In this document: piece by piece, positions 26,116-34,545 of the stretch
Numbering within the stretch: the stretch's first letter is position 1
Layout of the letters: each line of letters starts with the position of its first letter
Source: Jiangella endophytica
Lineage (GTDB): Bacteria > Actinomycetota > Actinomycetes > Jiangellales > Jiangellaceae
Assembly: GCF_003427025.1 (NCBI RefSeq)
Contig: NZ_QVAI01000008.1
Coordinates: forward strand, 234,985 to 298,984
Length of the DNA stretch: 64,000 nt
Reading direction: 5' to 3'
Notes under the pieces: model-generated
What the model was told of the DNA's origin: nothing
The model's database searches: none
The model's input: the letters and a program-made list of their open reading frames with translations, nothing else
Made by a program: the position numbers and the translations under genes

Positions 26116-28230
26116 TCAGCCCGCCGGAACGAGCACCACCTCCGCGCTGTCGCTCAGCGCCGGCACACCCTCGCCGGGGTCGTCGGTGTAGGTGGCGTTG
26201 AAGACGCCGGTCAGGTTGTCGCCCGGGTCGTGGCCGCCCGGCAGCGTCGTCAGCAGCGTGCCGCTGCAGCCGAGCGCCGTCGTCTGCGGGTGACCGTGGG
26301 TGTCGTGGCCGAGGATGTAGGTGACCCGCACCCGCGAGCAGTCCACCGGCTGGTCGTCGGTGACCTGCACCTCGTAGGCCACCTGGTCGCCGAAGCTGAA
26401 CGTGTCGCCCGACTGCGGCGTCACGAACTCGACCTGCGGCGTGAGGTTGCCGACGATGACGTCGACCTCGGCCGACGCCGACTTGTTGCGGTGCTTGCCG
26501 CCGACGTCGGTGACCTTGAGCGTCGCGTGGTAGAGGCCGTTCTCCTCGTACGTGAAGGACGGGTTCCGCAGCCGGGAGTCGACCTTGCCGTCGCCGTCGA
26601 AGTCCCACTCGTAGCGCAGCCGGTCGCCGTCCTCGTCAGTCGTGCCGGCGCTGGAGAACTGCACCGACAGCGGCGCGAGCCCCTCGGTGACGTCGGCCGT
26701 CACCTTCGGCGTGGGCGTGTGGTTGCCCCCGACGCCGATGTAGTCGATGCGCGACAGCTGTGCGTCGGGGTTCTCGGCGAAGTAGCCGTCGCCGTACTCG
26801 AGCACGTAGAGCGCGCCGTCAGGGCCCCACTCGAGGTCCATGGGGTTGTCGGTGACGACCGACGGCACGAACTGCTCGATGGCCTCGACCGAGCCGTCGT
26901 CGCCGACGTGCACGCCCTGGATCCAGTCGCGGGTCCATTCGTAGAGCAGCGGCACGCCGTCGTAGTAGGCGGGCCAGGCGATCGGAGCACGACCTCGGGT
27001 GGTGCGCGGGTCGAAGTCGTAGGCCGGGCCGCCCATCGGGCCGATGCCGCCGGTGCCCAGCTCAGGGAACTCCGCCGACTCGCCGTAGCCGTACCAGATG
27101 TCGGGCTGCGTCACCGGCGGCAGCTCGGTCAGTCCGGTGTTGTGGGGCGACTCGTTGACCGGCGCCGCGCAGTCGAACGCGTCGCCGGACGCCTCGGTGC
27201 CGAAGTCGTAATCGACGTAGGGCAGCTCCGCCGTGGCGCAGTACGGCCAGCCGTAGTTCGCCGGCTCGCGGATGACCGTCCACTTCCCCTGCCCGGCCGG
27301 GCCACGAGCGGGGTCGGCCGCTCCGGCGTCGGGCGAGTAGTCGCCGACGTAGACGTGACCGGTCTCGGGCTGCACGTCGAGCCGGAACGGGTTGCGCAGG
27401 CCCATCGCGTAGATCTCCGGCCTGGTGCCCTCGGTGCCCGGGGCGAACAGGTTCCCTTCCGGGATCGTGTACGAGCCATTCCGTTGCACCTTGATCCGCA
27501 GGACCTTGCCGCGCAGATCGTTGGTGTTGGCCGAGGTGCGCTGCGCGTCGAACGCCGGGTTGCGGGTGGTCCGCTCGTCGATGGGCGCGAACCCGTCGGA
27601 CTCGAACGGGTTGGTGTCGTCGCCGGTGCCCAGGTACAGGTTGCCGGCGTCGTCGAAGGCGATGTCGCCGCCGACGTGGCAGCAGATGCCGCGGTCGACC
27701 GGGACGTCCATGATGTGCTGCTCGGTCGAGAGGTCGATCTGGTCGCCCTTCAGCTCGAACCGGGCCAGGGTGATGTGCCCCTCGAACGGCTCCCAGTCCG
27801 CAGGCGTGCCCTCGAACAGCGCATCGCCCTCGTTGACCGTCGGGGTGTCGGGGTCGTCGAGCGGGGTGTCCAGCGGCGGCGAGTAGTAGAGGTAGATCCA
27901 CTTGTTCGTCTTGCCGAACCCGGGATCGACGGCGATGCTCTGCAGCCCCTCCTCGTCGTGCTCGTAGACGTCGAGCTCCGCGGCCAGCGTGTTGAGCCGC
28001 GTGTCGGGGTCGTGCAGCCACACCTCGCCGGCACGGGTGGTGTGCAGGACCCGGCCGTCCGGGAGGACCACGAGGTCCATCGGCTCGCCGGGTGTGTCGT
28101 TGAGGGTGACCTTCTGGAACGCCGAGTCCGGCGGCGCCGCCTCCGGTGCACCCGATGCCGCGAGGCTCGGTGCCGCGACGAGCGTGGACGCGACGAGCGC
28201 CCCCGCCGCCATCAGTACGGCTTTGCGCAT
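26116..28230 (-). CDS. Secreted PQQ-type sugar dehydrogenase with PKD domain
   Basis: A 704-residue exported protein. Residues 1-25 are a signal peptide (MRKAVLMAAGALVAS). Residues 35-500 are a six-bladed soluble quinoprotein glucose/sorbosone dehydrogenase fold, with GICCHVGGDIAF near 184 carrying the predicted catalytic His, IYAMGLRNPFRLDV, and NYGWPYC. A PKD domain follows (520-605), then the linker domain with GHDTHGHP near 641 and a paired Cys. It lacks the ThuA, carbohydrate-binding, DUF1080 and C-terminal helical parts of its larger relatives here, so it is the minimal form. It may oxidise a sugar outside the cell. It has its own promoter at 28262. Confidence 0.88.
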   Translation of the reverse strand: MRKAVLMAAGALVASTLVAAPSLAASGAPEAAPPDSAFQKVTLNDTPGEPMDLVVLPDGRVLHTTRAGEVWLHDPDTRLNTLAAELDVYEHDEEGLQSIAVDPGFGKTNKWIYLYYSPPLDTPLDDPDTPTVNEGDALFEGTPADWEPFEGHITLARFELKGDQIDLSTEQHIMDVPVDRGICCHVGGDIAFDDAGNLYLGTGDDTNPFESDGFAPIDERTTRNPAFDAQRTSANTNDLRGKVLRIKVQRNGSYTIPEGNLFAPGTEGTRPEIYAMGLRNPFRLDVQPETGHVYVGDYSPDAGAADPARGPAGQGKWTVIREPANYGWPYCATAELPYVDYDFGTEASGDAFDCAAPVNESPHNTGLTELPPVTQPDIWYGYGESAEFPELGTGGIGPMGGPAYDFDPRTTRGRAPIAWPAYYDGVPLLYEWTRDWIQGVHVGDDGSVEAIEQFVPSVVTDNPMDLEWGPDGALYVLEYGDGYFAENPDAQLSRIDYIGVGGNHTPTPKVTADVTEGLAPLSVQFSSAGTTDEDGDRLRYEWDFDGDGKVDSRLRNPSFTYEENGLYHATLKVTDVGGKHRNKSASAEVDVIVGNLTPQVEFVTPQSGDTFSFGDQVAYEVQVTDDQPVDCSRVRVTYILGHDTHGHPQTTALGCSGTLLTTLPGGHDPGDNLTGVFNATYTDDPGEGVPALSDSAEVVLVPAG

Positions 28231-28261
28231 GCTGCCCTCCGATCACGGTGCGGAAGGCCTC

Positions 28262-28308
28262 AGATAAACGTCATGTTTCCACTATGTCAAGACGTTTGAA
28301 ACAGTTTC
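28262..28308 (-). promoter_or_regulatory. Promoter and GAAAC/GTTTC palindrome of the 26116 gene
   Basis: TTGACA and TTATCT with a 17-base spacer (28262-28290) lie on the minus strand, about 32 bases upstream of the start. A small perfect palindrome, GAAAC-A-GTTTC (28298-28308), lies just upstream of the -35 box. Confidence 0.55.
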
Positions 28309-28639
28309 GTCGTATACCGTGCAATCTCGTCGATGAGTTGTTGAAAGTGGACGGAAGGGGCCTAGCGGGCGTCGGGACGAGGGGTCGCCGAGGGTCGTCA
28401 CGAGCGGAGGGATGAGCGAGAGCTCGCGTCGAGCGCAGGCGTTGCGGACTCTCCCGCCAGCGTGCGGTCGCGGCGGGTGTCGACAGTGGAGGGGTCGCGA
28501 TCCTGGTGAGCCGATGGACCGATCGACCCGCGCGCGGCGGCTCGAGCACGGTCAGCTGTCAGGGCGACGGTGGACGTGCGGGCGCGCCCCACTTGGCGCA
28601 CCGTGCGCTGCGGCTTCGATGCACGTGTGCCGTTGGGCG

Positions 28640-28729
28640 CTGTGGACATCGGTGATCATCGACGATCGCATACATCACCAGGCGCTCTGGTGCTTCACCA
28701 GGCGTGCATGCCTCGTGGAGCGGGAGAAC
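28640..28729 (-). repeat. Dispersed palindromic repeat, copy 2
   Basis: This is the reverse-oriented partner of 884-969. The match runs from the GTTCTCCCGCTCC end through AGGCATGCACGCCTGGTG to GATGATCACCGATGTCCACAG. In the minus-strand frame it reads ERLVMYAIVDDHRCPQ. Confidence 0.6.
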
Positions 28730-29063
28730 TCCTGGTGGAGTGGGGTGTGAACCGATGTTCACGGGCGGTTGGTGTCGCCGGGGCGTCAGTGAGCCGCCTC
28801 GTGATCACCGTTCTCACCATGGCGCGCGCCCGCCACCGAGGCCGGGGTGACGGCAGGCGCAGCCGGCACCACGCACGCGAAGCCCGAGGCGTGTCCAGAC
28901 GCCCGGCCCACCGTCACGCCGCGCCGACCGAGCCGACGGCCGACCGAGTGAGCGAGCGAGGGCACCGAGGTGCGGGGCGACGCGAACACGCCGTACCGAA
29001 CCAGCGCGAGGCCGCCCGACCGCCGGTACGCCGGGCCACCGGATCGACATACCGGACGCGCGT

Positions 29064-29113
29064 TGTCAGTGCCCGCCCAGTGGGTGGGCACCCCACCCGA
29101 ACGGGAGGGGACC
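29064..29113. repeat. Short G/C-rich repeat, copy 1
   Basis: TGTCAGTGCCCGCCCA followed by GGGTGGG and alternating C and G runs matches 33794-33843 in the same orientation, at about 70 percent identity by eye. Both lie in long non-coding gaps. Confidence 0.35.
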
Positions 29114-29161
29114 GCACCCGAGCACCAAGCGACCGCCCGATCTACCGGACATGGCGAGGCA

Positions 29162-29193
29162 CCGGTGGGCCGGTCTGCGGCCCGGCCCACCGG
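29162..29193 (-). terminator. Stem-loop after the 29213 gene
   Basis: CCGGTGGGCCGG and CCGGCCCACCGG form a perfect 12-bp stem, 19 bases beyond the stop codon. Confidence 0.65.
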
Positions 29194-29212
29194 CGTGCTT
29201 CGAGTCAGCCCG

Positions 29213-32200
29213 TCAGCCTCCCAGCTGGGCGGTCAGCACCTCCGCGTGGTGGACGAGCACCGTCCGCGCGGCGGCGTCGGTGACGAACGTGGCGCTCCGG
29301 GCGGCGGACAGGAACTGGGCCAGCGACCGTACGGCGCTGTCGTTCCGGCCGGCCTCGGCGTGCCGGACCGCGGCGTCGAGATGCAGGCGCAGCCGGCTCT
29401 CACCCGCCGTCGTCAGCACGCCCGCGCCGTTGTAGTGCTGGACGATCGCGGCCAGGTCGGCCAGCGACGTCGTGACCGTGAACGTCGCCGACGCGGTGCC
29501 CTGCCGGCCGGCGTTGTCGGTGGCCGTGGCGGCCAGCGCGTGCTGGCCGACGGTCAGCGTCCAGAGCTGCACGGTGGAGCCGGACGCCAGCGGCGCGCCG
29601 TCCAGCGTCCCCGTCACCGAGGCGATCCCGGAGACCGCGTCGGTGCCGGCGAACGACGGCGAGAGCGTGCCGCTTGCCGCGTAGCTGCCGCCGTTCTGCA
29701 CCCCGCCGATCGACGCGACCGGCGCGGTCTTGTCGATCTTCACCGTGACCGAGCCGACGGACGACACGTTGCCGCCGTTGTCGGTGGCCCGGTAGTGCAC
29801 CGTCGTGCTGCCCTCGGCGGTGATGGTCAGCGGGTTGTTCGCGTTGACCCAGGTGACGCCGCCGTCGGTGGACCGCTGCCGGCTGGCGACGGTGCCGTTG
29901 TCGGTGGCGTTCACGGTCAGCGTGACGTCGCCGGTGTACCAGCCGTTCTGGCCGTTCGGCGTCGCCGGGCTGAGCGTGTGGCTGACCGTCGGCGGGGTCA
30001 CGTCGGCCACGCCGTCGCCGATGAAGCGGACCTCGTCCAGGTCGAACCCGCTGGTCGACGTCAGGTACAGCCGGCCGGAGCCCGCCGGTGCGTTCGTCAG
30101 CGCCTGCTCCACCTCGAACCAGCCGGTCCGGTTGCGGAACGAGAGCTGCGCGAACGGCGGCGCCTTCGGGTCGTTCCAGCGCAGGTGCAGCGTGCCCCGT
30201 CCCCAGGCCCTGGCCACGATGCTGTCGATGTTGGCCAGGTTGACCGGGTCGAAGGCGATCCAGTCGCCGGCGTCGAACGACGTCACCTTGCGCAGGCCGT
30301 TCGCGTCGGGGTCGTCGGTGATCTGCACGCCGTTGCCGGCGTCGAACCACTCCGCCTGCTGCGTCTTCGGGTTCAGCAGCAGCGACGCCTCCCCGCGGGC
30401 CGGCGGGACGCCCAGGTGGCCGTTGTCGGTGTAGCCGACCACCAGCGCGCCGTAGATGTTCTCCGTCTCGCCGTGCTCCGGCGCGTCGGCCGGCGTCGGG
30501 ACGCCGAACGTGCAGCCGGCGCCCGAGCTGAGCGGATGGGCGTGCTCGTCGTGACCCAGACCGAACGCCCAGCTCACCCGCGAGCAGACCGGCGTGTTGC
30601 CGTCCTCGGGGTCGCTGACGGAGACCGTCACCGGCACCGCCTGGCCCCAGTCGAAGAAGCCGCCGGTCGGGGTGTCGAGCGTGACCGTCGGGGCCACGTT
30701 GCCGACGGTGATCTGACTGGACCGGACGCCGAACTTGCCGGACGGGTCGGTGACCCGCAGCGCCGCGTTGTACTGGCCCAGCTCGGTGTAGGTGTGCGTG
30801 ACGGTCACCCCGGTGGCGTCGAACGTGCCGTCGCCGTCGAAGTCCCACTCGTAGGTGAGCGCGGCGCCCTCGGGGTCGGCCGACGCCGAGGCGTCGAACG
30901 TCACCGTCAGCGGGGCGTTGCTGCTGGAGATCGGGTCGGCGGTGTAGCGCGCCTGCGGCGACTTGTTGCCCTCGGCGTAGTCGACCCGGTACAGGCCGGC
31001 ATCGGGGTTCTGCCGGAAGAAGCCGTCACCGTACTCGAGCACGTACAGGGAGCCGTCCGGGCCGAACTCCATGTCCATGACGTTGTCCCAGATCGGCTGA
31101 GCGACATGGCTCAGGTGCGCGTTCGGCAGGAAGTCGGTGATGGCCGTGACCGGGCCGTTGGTGGCGAGGTCCAGCGTGAACACCGCGACGTAGTCCTGGG
31201 AGAACTCGGCGAAGAACGGGTGGCCGTCCCAGAACTCGGGGAACTTCGCCGGCGACGGGTTGTCCGGGTCGAACCGGTACACCGGGCCGCCCATCGGGCC
31301 CTGGCCGCCGCCGCCGAGGTCGGTCAGCTCCGGCCATGGCTGGTGGCTGGCGTTGTCGCCGTAGTACAGGTGCGGCGCGGTGGCCGGCGGGACGACGTCG
31401 AGGCCGGTGTTCCAGCGCGAGTTGTTCTGCGCGCCGGCCTCGCAGTCGAACCACGCCCCCGGCGTCGCCGTCGCGTAGTTCCACTCGTTGTAGTTGGCGT
31501 TCGGGCCGTGGCAGTACGGCCAGCCGCCGTTGATCGGCTCCAGCGTCGACTGCCACTCGACGTAGCCCATCGGGCCGCGGTCCGCGTTCGGCGCGCCGGC
31601 GTCCGGGCCGTAGTCGCCCCAGACCAATGCGCCGGTCTCGACGTCGTAGTCGATGCGGAACGGGTTGCGCACGCCCATGACGTAGATCTCCGGCCTCGCC
31701 TGCGCGGTGCCGGGCGCGAACAGGTTGCCGTCGGGGATCGTGTACGACCCGTCGTCCTCGACATGGATGCGCAGGATCTTGCCGCGCAGGTCGTTGGTGT
31801 TGCCCGGGCCGCGGCGGGCGTCGAAGCCAGGGTTCATGCCCGGTGCGTCGTTGTTCGGCGCGAAGCCGTTGGCGCCCGGCGTGCTCGCCGGCGTGTTGTC
31901 GCCCGTCGACAGGTACAGGTTGCCGTCGGCGTCCCAGGCCATGTCTCCGGCGACGTGGCAGCACTGCCCGCGCTGCGTCTCGACCTTGATGATCTGCTGC
32001 TCGGTGGACAGGTCGAGCGAGTCGGTCCCCTCGTCCCACTTGAACCGGGACAGGACGTTGTAGCCCTTCCAGCGGTCCCAGTAGGACTCGGTCTCGCCGG
32101 CCGGCAGCGAGTTCGGCGCGCTGCCCGTCGGCGTCGTCTGCGGGTACGGCGCCTCCATCACGCGCGGCGCGTACAGCAGGTAGACCCACTGGTTGGTGGC

Positions 32201-32542
32201 GAAGTCCGGGTCGATCGCGATCGTCTGCAGGCCGTCCTCGGAGTTCGCGTAGACGTCGATCGTGTTGATGACCTCGGTGATGCCCGTGGCCGGGTCGGTC
32301 AGCCGGACGTCACCGTTGCGGGCGGTGTGCAGGACGCGGGAGTCGGGCAGGACGGCGAGGTCGATCGGCTCGCCCGTGTTCTTGCTGAGCAGGATCTTCT
32401 CGTAGTTGTTCCAGTCCAGGGCCGGGTCGTCGGCGGCGGGGTCGTGGCCCTCGTGGGCGATCGCCGGTGCCGTCGCCGTCAGGGCTGCGACGGGGAGCAG
32501 GGCGGCGAGGAGCGCGGTGAGGGTGCTGCGTGTGCGGCGCAT
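29213..32542 (-). CDS. Large secreted PQQ-type sugar dehydrogenase with binding modules
   Basis: An 1109-residue exported protein. Residues 1-29 are a signal peptide. The quinoprotein propeller spans about 45-530 (GQCCHVAGDMAW near 195; IYVMGVRNPFRIDYDV; INGGWPYCHG). A PKD domain lies at 540-620, the linker domain with GHDEHAHP near 665, and a CBM-like segment at 728-848. An OmpL47-type repeat (851-930) and an Ig-like domain (948-1028) follow, then the helical C-terminal module seen in the ThuA proteins (1030-1109). There is no ThuA or DUF1080 domain. It follows the Tat-exported TIM barrel by 27 bp, so the two are co-expressed and may act on the same extracellular sugar. PQQ dependence is inferred from the fold only. 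Confidence 0.88.
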   Translation of the reverse strand: MRRTRSTLTALLAALLPVAALTATAPAIAHEGHDPAADDPALDWNNYEKILLSKNTGEPIDLAVLPDSRVLHTARNGDVRLTDPATGITEVINTIDVYANSEDGLQTIAIDPDFATNQWVYLLYAPRVMEAPYPQTTPTGSAPNSLPAGETESYWDRWKGYNVLSRFKWDEGTDSLDLSTEQQIIKVETQRGQCCHVAGDMAWDADGNLYLSTGDNTPASTPGANGFAPNNDAPGMNPGFDARRGPGNTNDLRGKILRIHVEDDGSYTIPDGNLFAPGTAQARPEIYVMGVRNPFRIDYDVETGALVWGDYGPDAGAPNADRGPMGYVEWQSTLEPINGGWPYCHGPNANYNEWNYATATPGAWFDCEAGAQNNSRWNTGLDVVPPATAPHLYYGDNASHQPWPELTDLGGGGQGPMGGPVYRFDPDNPSPAKFPEFWDGHPFFAEFSQDYVAVFTLDLATNGPVTAITDFLPNAHLSHVAQPIWDNVMDMEFGPDGSLYVLEYGDGFFRQNPDAGLYRVDYAEGNKSPQARYTADPISSSNAPLTVTFDASASADPEGAALTYEWDFDGDGTFDATGVTVTHTYTELGQYNAALRVTDPSGKFGVRSSQITVGNVAPTVTLDTPTGGFFDWGQAVPVTVSVSDPEDGNTPVCSRVSWAFGLGHDEHAHPLSSGAGCTFGVPTPADAPEHGETENIYGALVVGYTDNGHLGVPPARGEASLLLNPKTQQAEWFDAGNGVQITDDPDANGLRKVTSFDAGDWIAFDPVNLANIDSIVARAWGRGTLHLRWNDPKAPPFAQLSFRNRTGWFEVEQALTNAPAGSGRLYLTSTSGFDLDEVRFIGDGVADVTPPTVSHTLSPATPNGQNGWYTGDVTLTVNATDNGTVASRQRSTDGGVTWVNANNPLTITAEGSTTVHYRATDNGGNVSSVGSVTVKIDKTAPVASIGGVQNGGSYAASGTLSPSFAGTDAVSGIASVTGTLDGAPLASGSTVQLWTLTVGQHALAATATDNAGRQGTASATFTVTTSLADLAAIVQHYNGAGVLTTAGESRLRLHLDAAVRHAEAGRNDSAVRSLAQFLSAARSATFVTDAAARTVLVHHAEVLTAQLGG

Positions 32543-32569
32543 GCGGAGGTCCTCTCGTCGCGGGGCTGG

Positions 32570-33517
32570 TCAGCCGCGCAGCTCGTAGATGGCGTCGTAG
32601 CTGCGCTCCGCCGCACCCAGCGCGCCACCGGCGTCGGGCGACGTGTTCGGCGCGTTGTCCTGCTCGTACAGCGAGTAGTGCCGGCCGCGGGAGCCGATGC
32701 TGCTGTAGAAGCGCTGGAAGTCGATGTCGCCGGCACCGAACTCGACGATGTCGTACCCGTTCGCCGACGTCGACCGGCGGCCGTCCTTGGCGTGGAACAA
32801 CGGGTAGCGCAGCCGGTTCGCGACGACGTAGTCGATCGGGTCGAAGCCCGGCGCGATGTGCTGGCCCACGTAGGCCCAGTAGACGTCCATCTCGAGGAAG
32901 ACCAGCTTCGGGTCGGTCAGCGACAGCAGCAGGTCATAGAGCCGGACGCTCGGGTCGTCGTTGGCGAAACGGAACTCGTTCTGGTGGTTGTGGTGGTACC
33001 AGCGCAGCCCGCGGGCCTGCGCCGCCGCGCCGAACGCGTTGAACTCGGCGGCTGCCGCCTGGTAGCCGGCCACCGTCCGGTTCGCCGACGTCACCGGCTC
33101 GTTCGCCGTCCCGATGAACGGCAGGCCGAGGATCTCGGCGCGGTCCAGCTCCAGCTCGATGTTGCTGCGGAACGCGCCCAGGCCGACATGGCTGCCGATG
33201 CCCGTCAGCCCGTTGTCGTCGAGCAGCTGCTTGATCTGCTGCACCGTGATGCCCGGCTCCGCCGGCGACGTGTAGCCGGCGAACTCGACGTTCTTGTAGC
33301 CCAGCCGGGCCAGCTCCTCGAACACGACCCTGAAGCCGAGCGAGGAGACCAGGTTGCGGATGGTGAACAGCTGGATGCCGATCTTGCCCGGCGGCACCAG
33401 CATGCCCTTCGCCGCGTTCGCGGCGGACGGAGCGGCCAGCCCGGCCGCGGTCACCGCCATCGTCGTGCCGGCGACGGCGCCTAAGAACTGCCGCCGGTTG
33501 ATCTCGGGACGTGCCAT
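32570..33517 (-). CDS. Tat-exported sugar phosphate isomerase/epimerase-like TIM barrel
   Basis: A 315-residue protein starting MARPEINRRQFLGAVAGTT at ATG 33517. The NRRQFLG motif and the following hydrophobic stretch up to PSAANA form a twin-arginine signal. The barrel begins at IGIQLFTIRNL. Metal-site residues appear in RWYHHNHQNEFRF, VFLEMDVYWAYVG, PLFHAKDGRR and FGAGDIDFQRF. It is a paralogue of the protein at 2992: same signal type, same barrel and same final GxGxIDF motif. Export of a sugar-isomerase-like barrel fits the idea that part of the pathway runs outside the membrane. It is first in a two-gene operon with the 29213 dehydrogenase. Confidence 0.88.
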   Translation of the reverse strand: MARPEINRRQFLGAVAGTTMAVTAAGLAAPSAANAAKGMLVPPGKIGIQLFTIRNLVSSLGFRVVFEELARLGYKNVEFAGYTSPAEPGITVQQIKQLLDDNGLTGIGSHVGLGAFRSNIELELDRAEILGLPFIGTANEPVTSANRTVAGYQAAAAEFNAFGAAAQARGLRWYHHNHQNEFRFANDDPSVRLYDLLLSLTDPKLVFLEMDVYWAYVGQHIAPGFDPIDYVVANRLRYPLFHAKDGRRSTSANGYDIVEFGAGDIDFQRFYSSIGSRGRHYSLYEQDNAPNTSPDAGGALGAAERSYDAIYELRG

Positions 33518-33664
33518 CTCGTTCTCCTCATTGAGCCGATCGACCGCAGAGCGGGATCTGTGACGGGATGCCAGGCGCGCGCCGAGCGATGCCCCCCTCC
33601 CTTCGCCCACGTGCCCGTGCGAACGCGCGAAAAGAAACCGGCCCGAAACGGCCGTTGATCACGC

Positions 33665-33694
33665 AAACTAGACGTCAGAGGAAACCCAGGTCAA
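33665..33694 (-). promoter_or_regulatory. Candidate promoter of the 33517 operon
   Basis: TTGACC and TAGTTT with an 18-base spacer on the minus strand, closely matching the promoter at 25247. Upstream at about 33696-33720 lies an AGTTTCG...CGCAAACT inverted repeat that could bind a regulator. Confidence 0.5.
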
Positions 33695-33793
33695 CAGTTT
33701 GCGGCGTACTTTCGAAACTTGACGTGGTAAGTAACGCGATTCGCCGGGGATAGTGAGCGTTGGCGCAGGCGCCCGGCGCCGTGCTCGCCCGGA

Positions 33794-33843
33794 TGTCGGT
33801 GCCCGCCCATAGGGTGGGGGCCCTCCCTAGAGGGGCGGGGCAT
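33794..33843. repeat. Short G/C-rich repeat, copy 2
   Basis: TGTCGGTGCCCGCCCA followed by GGGTGGG is the counterpart of 29064-29113. The minus-strand reading of both gives a similar phrase (PTLWAGTD and PTHWAGTD). Confidence 0.35.
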
Positions 33844-33990
33844 GCCGCCCGAAAGTGCGGGCGAGCAGCCGGAGCGCCACCCCCAGAGGCGGCCGGCGGA
33901 CGGCGACAAGCAGCGGAGCCGGCCCCCAACCCAGCGCACGCGGCTGCGGCCAGCGGACCGGCGTGAAGCCCGCCCGTCGGCCGGGACCGA

Positions 33991-34051
33991 GTTGATCATG
34001 GAGAAGTCGGGGTTCCGGTGCGCCGGGAACCCCGACTTCTCCATGATCAAC
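33991..34051. repeat. Long perfect palindrome, GTTGATC-type copy 1
   Basis: A 26-bp perfect inverted repeat with an 8-9-base loop. The arm begins GTTGATCATGGAGAAG and ends GGGGTTCC. The outer part GTTGATC(A/T)TGGAG is shared with the palindromes at 49175 and 56754. It lies in a non-coding gap, not directly after a gene. Confidence 0.8.
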
Positions 34052-34545
34052 TTGCCGGAGCGCCGGAGGTGAACCCGACGGCGGCCAGCGGACACGGACC
34101 AACAGTGGAGTCGGTCGCCGAAACGCCACCCACGGCCAGTGAGCGGCCGGCGGAGCCCAAGAAGAGCGGAGGCAGGAGCCGGGCCCATTTCCGGGGCGGC
34201 CCCCTGACGCTGCTTGAACCGGGGGCCGCGGGTGGCCGGGTCAAGCGGTCCCCGCCCGCGCGAAGCGCCAGAACTGGTCCGCTCGAGGCGGCGTCCCGCG
34301 CCCCCGACAATGGAGAGCAGCAGGGGGCCGACCAACGCGGCAAACCCAGCCAACGGAAGCCCGGCCCACCAAGAAACCGGCCAACAGGAAGACCCGGCCA
34401 TGCCGCCCAGCGACATGCACAGCTTCGTGTGTGATGGAGTCAGAACCCACTCCACGAGACTGGCCCACCACTGGCCCAAGCGGCCCCGGCCAGCCCAAAG
34501 CGGCCCCAGCGCCCCGGCCAGACTCGAGCGGCCCGGCCCCGTCCG

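Larger units (their letters stand above)
28231..29161. other. Long intergenic region with repeats, no convincing gene
   Basis: About 930 bp with the promoter of the 26116 gene at one end and the terminator of the 29213 gene at the other. Open frames of up to 237 codons exist, but they lack ribosome sites and known folds and look like GC-driven chance frames. It contains the palindromic repeat copy at 28640-28729 and a second short repeat at 29064-29113. Confidence 0.5.
33518..34545. other. Long intergenic region with palindromes
   Basis: About 1030 bp between the 33517 operon start and the ROK gene end at 34546. Apart from the promoter at 33665, the G/C repeat at 33794 and the palindrome at 33991, it holds only chance open frames without ribosome sites or known folds. 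Confidence 0.5.

Noticed and set aside
28570..29283. Possible 237-codon gene in the long gap
   Set aside because: There is no ribosome site or fold, its end overlaps the terminator and 3' end of the 29213 gene, and the composition is Arg/Gly/Ala noise.
33991..34051. Palindromes of the GTTGATC family as a CRISPR array or phage attachment site
   Set aside because: Copies are about 15 kb and 7.5 kb apart, single, and there are no cas, integrase or tRNA genes nearby.
33691..34479. Possible 262-codon minus-strand gene in the 33518-34545 gap
   Set aside because: It crosses the long palindrome at 33991 and the promoter of the 33517 operon and shows no recognisable domain.
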